From UBA2773 sp964643985 (GTDB taxonomy: Bacteria; Patescibacteriota; Minisyncoccia; Moranbacterales; DUUL01): a stretch of 8,066 bases of DNA. How positions within the stretch are numbered: the first letter of the stretch is position 1; every line of letters starts with the position of its first letter. Below the pieces are notes generated by a model. The model worked only from the letters and a program-made list of their open reading frames with translations, did not search any database and was not told the DNA's origin. The translations under genes and the position numbers were made by a program. Shown here in pieces: positions 5,210-8,066 of the stretch. Location: assembly GCA_964643985.1 (NCBI GenBank), contig CAZXUS010000034.1:1-8066 (forward strand), written 5' to 3'.

Positions 5210-5242
5210 AAAAAAATAGTCTTTTTCTGGGACTATTTTTTT
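5210..5242 (+). terminator. Intrinsic terminator of aspS
   Basis: Seven A's plus TAGTC (5210-5221) pair perfectly with GACTA plus seven T's (5231-5242), loop TTTTTCTGG. The A/T tails make it potentially bidirectional. Confidence 0.9.
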
Positions 5243-5300
5243 ATTAGCAAAAAATTTGAAAATTCTTTTTAAATAATCATCATTAATTGTTGTATTTTAT

Positions 5301-5330
5301 TTACGTTGATACTTCAACGCATCAACGTAA
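5301..5330. promoter_or_regulatory. 30-bp palindromic element, copy 1 (downstream of the TrpR-like gene)
   Basis: Arms TTACGTTGAT (5301-5310) and ATCAACGTAA (5321-5330) are a perfect 10-bp inverted repeat around ACTTCAACGC. The core word occurs three times: CGTTGA at 5304 and, on the other strand, TCAACG at 5314 and 5322. It differs from the copy at 5808-5837 by one base in 30. No T-run follows on either strand, so it is not an ordinary terminator. A binding site for the neighbouring regulator is the likeliest reading. Confidence 0.6.
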
Positions 5331-5380
5331 AAAAGAAAATGATTTTTGTAATCTTCAAAAATTTTTTATAGAAATAAAAA

Positions 5381-5794
5381 CTATTTTTTGTATTTATCTA
5401 ATAAATTGAATATTAAAAAATGGGCGGGATATTTTTTCTTTATTGCTTCCCATTCGTTTTTTGGCAAACTGGCATAACGATCTTTTTGATTTTTTGCTTT
5501 TTTAATTTCTTTCATATAACCGCCAAATCCACTATAAAGCCATTTGTTGACGTTATTAACAGTGCTTGTTCCGACCTTTAATTTTTTTTGAATATCTTCA
5601 TAAGAAAATCCTTGAAGGAGCATTTTAGCAATTTCTATGCGATAAACTATCATGATAGTTTCGCCAGGAGTCAAGAGATCTTTGAAGAAATTTTTAGCAT
5701 CTTCTTTATCTTTTATTTCAGATATCATTTGATAAAAATCATTAAGCATTCTTTGCCTTTTATTAGGACTGATTTCATGAAATTTTTTTCTCAT
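5381..5794 (-). CDS. TrpR/YerC-YecD-family DNA-binding protein
   Basis: The 137-residue protein has the TrpR-like helix-turn-helix fold. LLTPGETIMIVYRIEIAKMLLQGFSYEDIQKKLKVGTSTVNNVNKWL (residues 40-86) matches the family pattern 'LTPxE...R.EIA..L..G.SY.EIQ..L.VS..T....' of YerC/YecD proteins. The helix-turn-helix is about 61-87, with recognition helix GTSTVNNVNKWL. The N-terminal helices (12-38) would form the dimer interface. The C-terminal 45 residues are basic and longer than in E. coli TrpR. The ligand is not known for this branch; tryptophan should not be assumed. The start ATG (5792-5794) has no Shine-Dalgarno sequence. A 30-bp palindrome lies 13 bp upstream and a second copy 50 bp past the stop codon, which suggests autoregulation. 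It may be the last gene of a minus-strand operon with the membrane proteins at 5958-7381. Confidence 0.85.
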   Translation of the reverse strand: MRKKFHEISPNKRQRMLNDFYQMISEIKDKEDAKNFFKDLLTPGETIMIVYRIEIAKMLLQGFSYEDIQKKLKVGTSTVNNVNKWLYSGFGGYMKEIKKAKNQKDRYASLPKNEWEAIKKKYPAHFLIFNLLDKYKK

Positions 5795-5807
5795 TTTTGT
5801 TTTTATT

Positions 5808-5837
5808 TTACGTTAATACTTCAACGCATCAACGTAA
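5808..5837. promoter_or_regulatory. 30-bp palindromic element, copy 2 (upstream of the TrpR-like gene)
   Basis: Arms TTACGTTAAT (5808-5817) and ATCAACGTAA (5828-5837) match at 9 of 10 positions. The sequence equals the copy at 5301-5330 except for G to A at its eighth base. It sits 13 bp before the start codon of the TrpR-like gene, where a bound repressor would block transcription or where an RNA hairpin would lie in the leader. I found no clear promoter hexamers around it. Confidence 0.6.
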
Positions 5838-5957
5838 AATATTTAAATTTTTTTAAGTTGGTTTAGTCGTTAATTTTAAGTTAATTTTAGTTAGTTTTGA
5901 TTTATTGATTAGTTATTTATTTGTTTGGTTAGTCGTTTATTTGTTTGTTTAGTGTCT
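5838..5957 (-). other. Gene-free spacer, almost free of G on the transcribed strand
   Basis: Between 5841 and 5957 the plus strand has 20 G and only 3 C, so RNA from the minus strand would be C over G by 20 to 3 and unstructured. Imperfect repeats of TTAGTCGTTWATTT occur near 5863-5876 and 5929-5942, with a looser one at 5949-5962. There is no intrinsic terminator. Rho-dependent termination or an unstructured mRNA linker are possible. Confidence 0.4.
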
Positions 5958-6218
5958 TTATTTTTTTATGAGCTCTGCTGAGGGTGTTTTGATTTTATTT
6001 ATTTCTTGAGTTTCCCAAAGAAAAAATCCTCCAGCCCCAATTAGAATGATTATGAGTATTAAAAAAAGTTTTGTTTTTTGTGATCCTTTGTGGGAATTTT
6101 GTTGGTATTCGTCTTCTTTTTGGGGTATTTTTGATTTAGCTTTACTACTGAATTCGCTGAGAAATTTTTTAATATTTGCTTCGGTTTGAAGTTTTACATT
6201 TTCGATTTTTTGTTTCAT
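5958..6218 (-). CDS. Small one-pass membrane protein, unknown function
   Basis: This 86-residue protein has a polar, lysine-rich N-terminal part (1-50, with KQKIENVKLQTEANIKKFLSEFSSKAKSK probably helical). One clear transmembrane segment follows, residues 51-68 (LFLILIIILIGAGGFFLW), then a short polar tail (69-86). The lysines before the span predict the N-terminus inside. I recognise no family. It starts 44 bases downstream of the beta-helix gene on the same strand with no terminator between, so the two are probably co-transcribed and may act together at the membrane. The basic cytoplasmic N-terminus followed by one span repeats the plan of that neighbour. No Shine-Dalgarno sequence precedes the ATG. 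Confidence 0.65.
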   Translation of the reverse strand: MKQKIENVKLQTEANIKKFLSEFSSKAKSKIPQKEDEYQQNSHKGSQKTKLFLILIIILIGAGGFFLWETQEINKIKTPSAELIKK

Positions 6219-6262
6219 TTTTTTTAAAAATTATTATTTAGGACTGTTTTTGACCACTTTTT

Positions 6263-7381
6263 TTATTTTTGACAATTTGAATCGATTTCGAGAACGCCAT
6301 TGTCGGAGAAGGTGTTAATTTCAGTGGGATGGGTTTCAAAAGCTTGAGCGAAATAGGGACTAGTAAAACTAGCGTGAAGGGCGCAACGAATGCCAAAATC
6401 GGTGTTGTTGTTGATTTGATTGTTTTGAATTTTTATAAAAGAATTTTCTGAGTAGGATTGGAGATTGATTCCGCTGGATTTATTGTTCTCAATTAAGCAA
6501 TTTTCGATAGTTAGATTGATGTTTCCGAGTTCTGTTTCAATTCCGCCTTCGCCGTTGTTTGAAATTTCGCTGTTTAGAATTGTAGAATTCATATCGATAT
6601 GAAGGTCGATTCCTTCCTCGCCATTATTAATAGATTTACTATTTTTCATAACAAAGGTTCCTTTTTGTAAATAAAGTCCTTGGAGAAAATTGCCGGAAAT
6701 TTGGGAATTTGTTATTTCTAGTTTGTATTGCTCGTTAGTTTCAGGGTGTTTTTCGTTATAAACTCCGTACCAATTTGATTCTTTGATCTGGCAATTTTTA
6801 ATTTGAATTGATTGGGCTTCGGCTGGAATGTAAATTCCATAGCGAGCATTTTTTAGGGTTAGGCCTTGAATAATATTGTTTCCAAGTAAAGTCAGGTTTT
6901 TTTTATCGGAAGTTAAAGCCACAATTGAAGTTTCGGGTTGATAAGCGTAGATATTAAGATTCTGCGGAATTTCTAAGTTTCCTTTATATTGGGCTGGCTT
7001 GAGGTAGATATTTTTAATATTGGGATTTTTTTTGAGGAAAGTTAAAGCTTGGGAAATGGTCTTGAAAGGTTTCGTGGGAGAGCCATCTCTATTTTTGGCG
7101 GTGGAATTTTTATCAACAAAAAAATCGGTTGTGATTTGAAAGGGAGGTGGATTATTTTTTAAGCTAGCTTTAATAATTGCTCGACTATTTATTTTGCTGA
7201 TAGAAAGGACTATAATTACAAAAATTGAACCGATTAAGAATAGATTAAATACCCCAATACTTTCTTCGGGTTTAGGCTTGATGAATTTTTTAAATTTTAG
7301 CTTTTGTTGTTCGGTTTTTTTGAGTAAAATCTTTTTTTGTTTCTGGACTGTTTCTTGAATATTTTTAAGCATAAAAAACAT
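6263..7381 (-). CDS. Membrane-anchored right-handed beta-helix protein
   Basis: The 372-residue protein has a very basic cytoplasmic N-terminus (about 1-40). One signal-anchor span follows at 43-62 (GVFNLFLIGSIFVIIVLSIS). The large outer domain opens with DFFVDKNSTAKNRDGSPTKPFKTISQAL (86-113), the entry motif of DUF1565/pectate-lyase-like right-handed beta-helices. From about 165 to 335 come PbH1-type coils of about 22-25 residues with N-rich turns (LTIENCLIENNKSSGINL, FIKIQNNQINNNTDFGI). This predicts a surface-exposed solenoid, often used for binding or cleaving polysaccharides. I see no clear catalytic residues, so an adhesin or wall-binding role is as likely as an enzyme. Two Met codons (7381 and 7372) could start it. 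No Shine-Dalgarno sequence is present; an extended -10 lies just upstream. Confidence 0.85.
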   Translation of the reverse strand: MFFMLKNIQETVQKQKKILLKKTEQQKLKFKKFIKPKPEESIGVFNLFLIGSIFVIIVLSISKINSRAIIKASLKNNPPPFQITTDFFVDKNSTAKNRDGSPTKPFKTISQALTFLKKNPNIKNIYLKPAQYKGNLEIPQNLNIYAYQPETSIVALTSDKKNLTLLGNNIIQGLTLKNARYGIYIPAEAQSIQIKNCQIKESNWYGVYNEKHPETNEQYKLEITNSQISGNFLQGLYLQKGTFVMKNSKSINNGEEGIDLHIDMNSTILNSEISNNGEGGIETELGNINLTIENCLIENNKSSGINLQSYSENSFIKIQNNQINNNTDFGIRCALHASFTSPYFAQAFETHPTEINTFSDNGVLEIDSNCQK

Positions 7382-7398
7382 TGTTATAAATTTTATTT

Positions 7399-7407
7399 AT
7401 TTTAACA
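7399..7407 (-). promoter_or_regulatory. Possible extended -10 promoter of the beta-helix gene
   Basis: On the minus strand TGTTAAAAT is an extended -10 with 5 of 6 matches in the hexamer. The start would fall near 7392, leaving a leader of about 10 nt. No good -35 is visible. Confidence 0.35.
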
Positions 7408-7440
7408 GTTTTTTGAATTTTTAGGAAATTTTTGGAAAGG

Positions 7441-7478
7441 AAAAACCGGCCAGCTTTGTTTCAAAGTGGTCGGCTTTT
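7441..7478 (-). terminator. Intrinsic terminator of the 83-residue gene
   Basis: On the minus strand GCCGACCA and CTTTG pair with CAAAG and TGGCCGG around AAA, with one bulged C and one wobble, followed by TTTTT. The A's on the other side make it possibly bidirectional. Confidence 0.8.
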
Positions 7479-7508
7479 CGGTGAATGGTTTTTTCATGAA
7501 GGTTCTCC

Positions 7509-7760
7509 TTAGACTGAAACAGAAGAAAAATCTGCGTATTTATATAGGCGAACCATTCCTGTCGAAGTTGTTTCAAAAAATTTACAGGTTTTACAAAGCT
7601 TCTTGCCCATTTCGTTTAAAATCCATACGGTACAAGAAGTTATACCTTTTTTTGAATCAATTTCAATGTCTCCTTCGACTCTTATTCTTTCTTTGTTCGG
7701 ACCGTTAAATTCAAATCCAGGTTTAAAATTTTTTGAACTAACAAGTTTTCTCTTTGACAT
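7509..7760 (-). CDS. Small cysteine-containing protein, unknown function (83 residues)
   Basis: The start MSKRKLVSSKNFKPGFEFNG is basic. The middle (GPNKERIRVEGDIEIDSKKGITSCTVWIL) looks like beta strands. CKTC (residues 56-59) and C43 could bind metal, though there are fewer cysteines than in a standard zinc ribbon. The end (GMVRLYKYADFSSVSV) is short and polar. I recognise no family. It is supported as a gene by a strong Shine-Dalgarno site 8 bases before the ATG, a possible promoter upstream and a clear terminator after it, so it is an independent transcription unit. Together with the zinc-ribbon gene at 2616 it is one of only two genes here with a strong ribosome binding site. Confidence 0.7.
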   Translation of the reverse strand: MSKRKLVSSKNFKPGFEFNGPNKERIRVEGDIEIDSKKGITSCTVWILNEMGKKLCKTCKFFETTSTGMVRLYKYADFSSVSV

Positions 7761-7768
7761 TGTTTGTG

Positions 7769-7776
7769 CCTCCTTT
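7769..7776 (-). promoter_or_regulatory. Strong Shine-Dalgarno of the 83-residue gene
   Basis: AAAGGAGG on the minus strand lies 8 bases before the ATG (7758-7760). It fixes the start codon. Confidence 0.85.
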
Positions 7777-7811
7777 CTTTGAAAAAATCATAATTTACTC
7801 ACCAATTAAAA

Positions 7812-7840
7812 AGATTAGCAGAAAAAGTTTGATTTGTCGA
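7812..7840 (-). promoter_or_regulatory. Possible promoter of the 83-residue gene
   Basis: On the minus strand TCGACA (5 of 6 matches to TTGACA, 7835-7840), a 17-bp spacer, then TGC + TAATCT (7812-7820), an extended -10 with a weak hexamer. The leader would be about 45 nt. Confidence 0.35.
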
Positions 7841-7867
7841 GATAAAAAAGTTCAGAATAGGCTATTT

Positions 7868-7894
7868 CTGGATTCCCGCCTCCGCGGGAATGAC
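7868..7894. repeat. REP-type hairpin, copy 3
   Basis: CTGG, then ATTCCCGC (7872-7879), loop CTCC, GCGGGAAT (7884-7891) and GACA. It is the same element as at 3211-3238, without a tandem array. Confidence 0.85.
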
Positions 7895-7961
7895 AAGCGA
7901 TAAGAATAAATTCTCTCCGGAGTTTGTTTTTAGAGCGTTGGGAGCGGAAATGATAAATAAG

Positions 7962-8017
7962 AAAACCCCCTCAATCCCTCCGCCTCGGCAAACTCGCCGC
8001 GGCGAGGAGATGGGCCT
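7962..8017. repeat. Composite GC-rich repeat, copy 2, inverted
   Basis: AAAACCCCCTCAATCCCTCC (7962-7981) is the exact reverse complement of 842-861. It is followed by a nested GCCTCGGCAAACTCGCCGCGGCGAGGAG segment that can fold (CTCGCCGCGGCGAG is a perfect palindrome) and by GGCCTTT, which also ends the nested segment at 842-946. The remaining bases to the window end are AT-rich; a TATAAT at 8054-8059 has no partner -35. Confidence 0.65.
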
Positions 8018-8066
8018 TTAAAAAGACAGTTATACTAAAACCAATCTTTAATATATAATAGAATAA

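Noticed and set aside
8054..8059. TATAAT at the right edge
   Set aside because: No -35 at 16-18 bp and no TG extension; AT-rich sequence gives such words by chance. The downstream gene, if any, is outside the window.

Overview
The window is AT-rich and compact. It looks like a piece of a small-genome bacterium of the Candidate Phyla Radiation (Patescibacteria); this is inferred from style and not proven. The signs are compact genes that mostly lack a Shine-Dalgarno sequence, AT-rich codon choice, a TrpR/YerC-like regulator, small one-pass membrane proteins, and GC-rich REP-type hairpins of the 'CTGGATTCCCGC...GCGGGAATGACA' kind between genes. The long genes have no in-frame TGA, so the TGA=Gly code of Gracilibacteria/Absconditabacteria does not apply.

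Left part (1-842): a gene-free AT-rich stretch with a REP hairpin, then a small gene with an extended -10 promoter. It encodes a membrane-anchored coiled-coil protein with a C-terminal winged helix.

Central-left part (843-2830): a composite repeat is followed by two consecutive short transcription units that look like structured RNA genes. Each has a good promoter, a closing stem starting at the predicted transcription start, and an intrinsic terminator. The second ends just upstream of a ThiI-like PP-loop tRNA-thiolation gene, so it could also be a terminator-type riboswitch leader. The thiolation gene is followed by a 55-residue zinc-ribbon protein with a very strong Shine-Dalgarno sequence, then a terminator.

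Central part (2831-5244): a near-consensus promoter drives a possible 80-residue membrane protein. Next come a REP hairpin and a tandem array of its 3' half (about seven units of 20-21 bp), then aspS (aspartyl-tRNA synthetase) and its terminator.

Right part (5245-8066, mostly minus strand): a TrpR/YerC-family regulator gene is bracketed by two almost identical 30-bp palindromic elements, one 13 bp upstream of its start codon, which suggests autoregulation. Upstream of it on the minus strand lie an 86-residue one-pass membrane protein, a 372-residue membrane-anchored beta-helix protein, and an 83-residue protein with a strong Shine-Dalgarno sequence and its own terminator. Another REP hairpin and a composite repeat close the window; the latter carries an inverted, exact 20-bp copy of the sequence at 842-861.

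Two genes concern tRNA (thiolation and Asp charging). The rest is regulation and envelope. The parts most worth a second look are the tandem structured RNAs (1140-1525), the paired palindromes around the TrpR-like gene, and the expanded half-REP array in the aspS leader.
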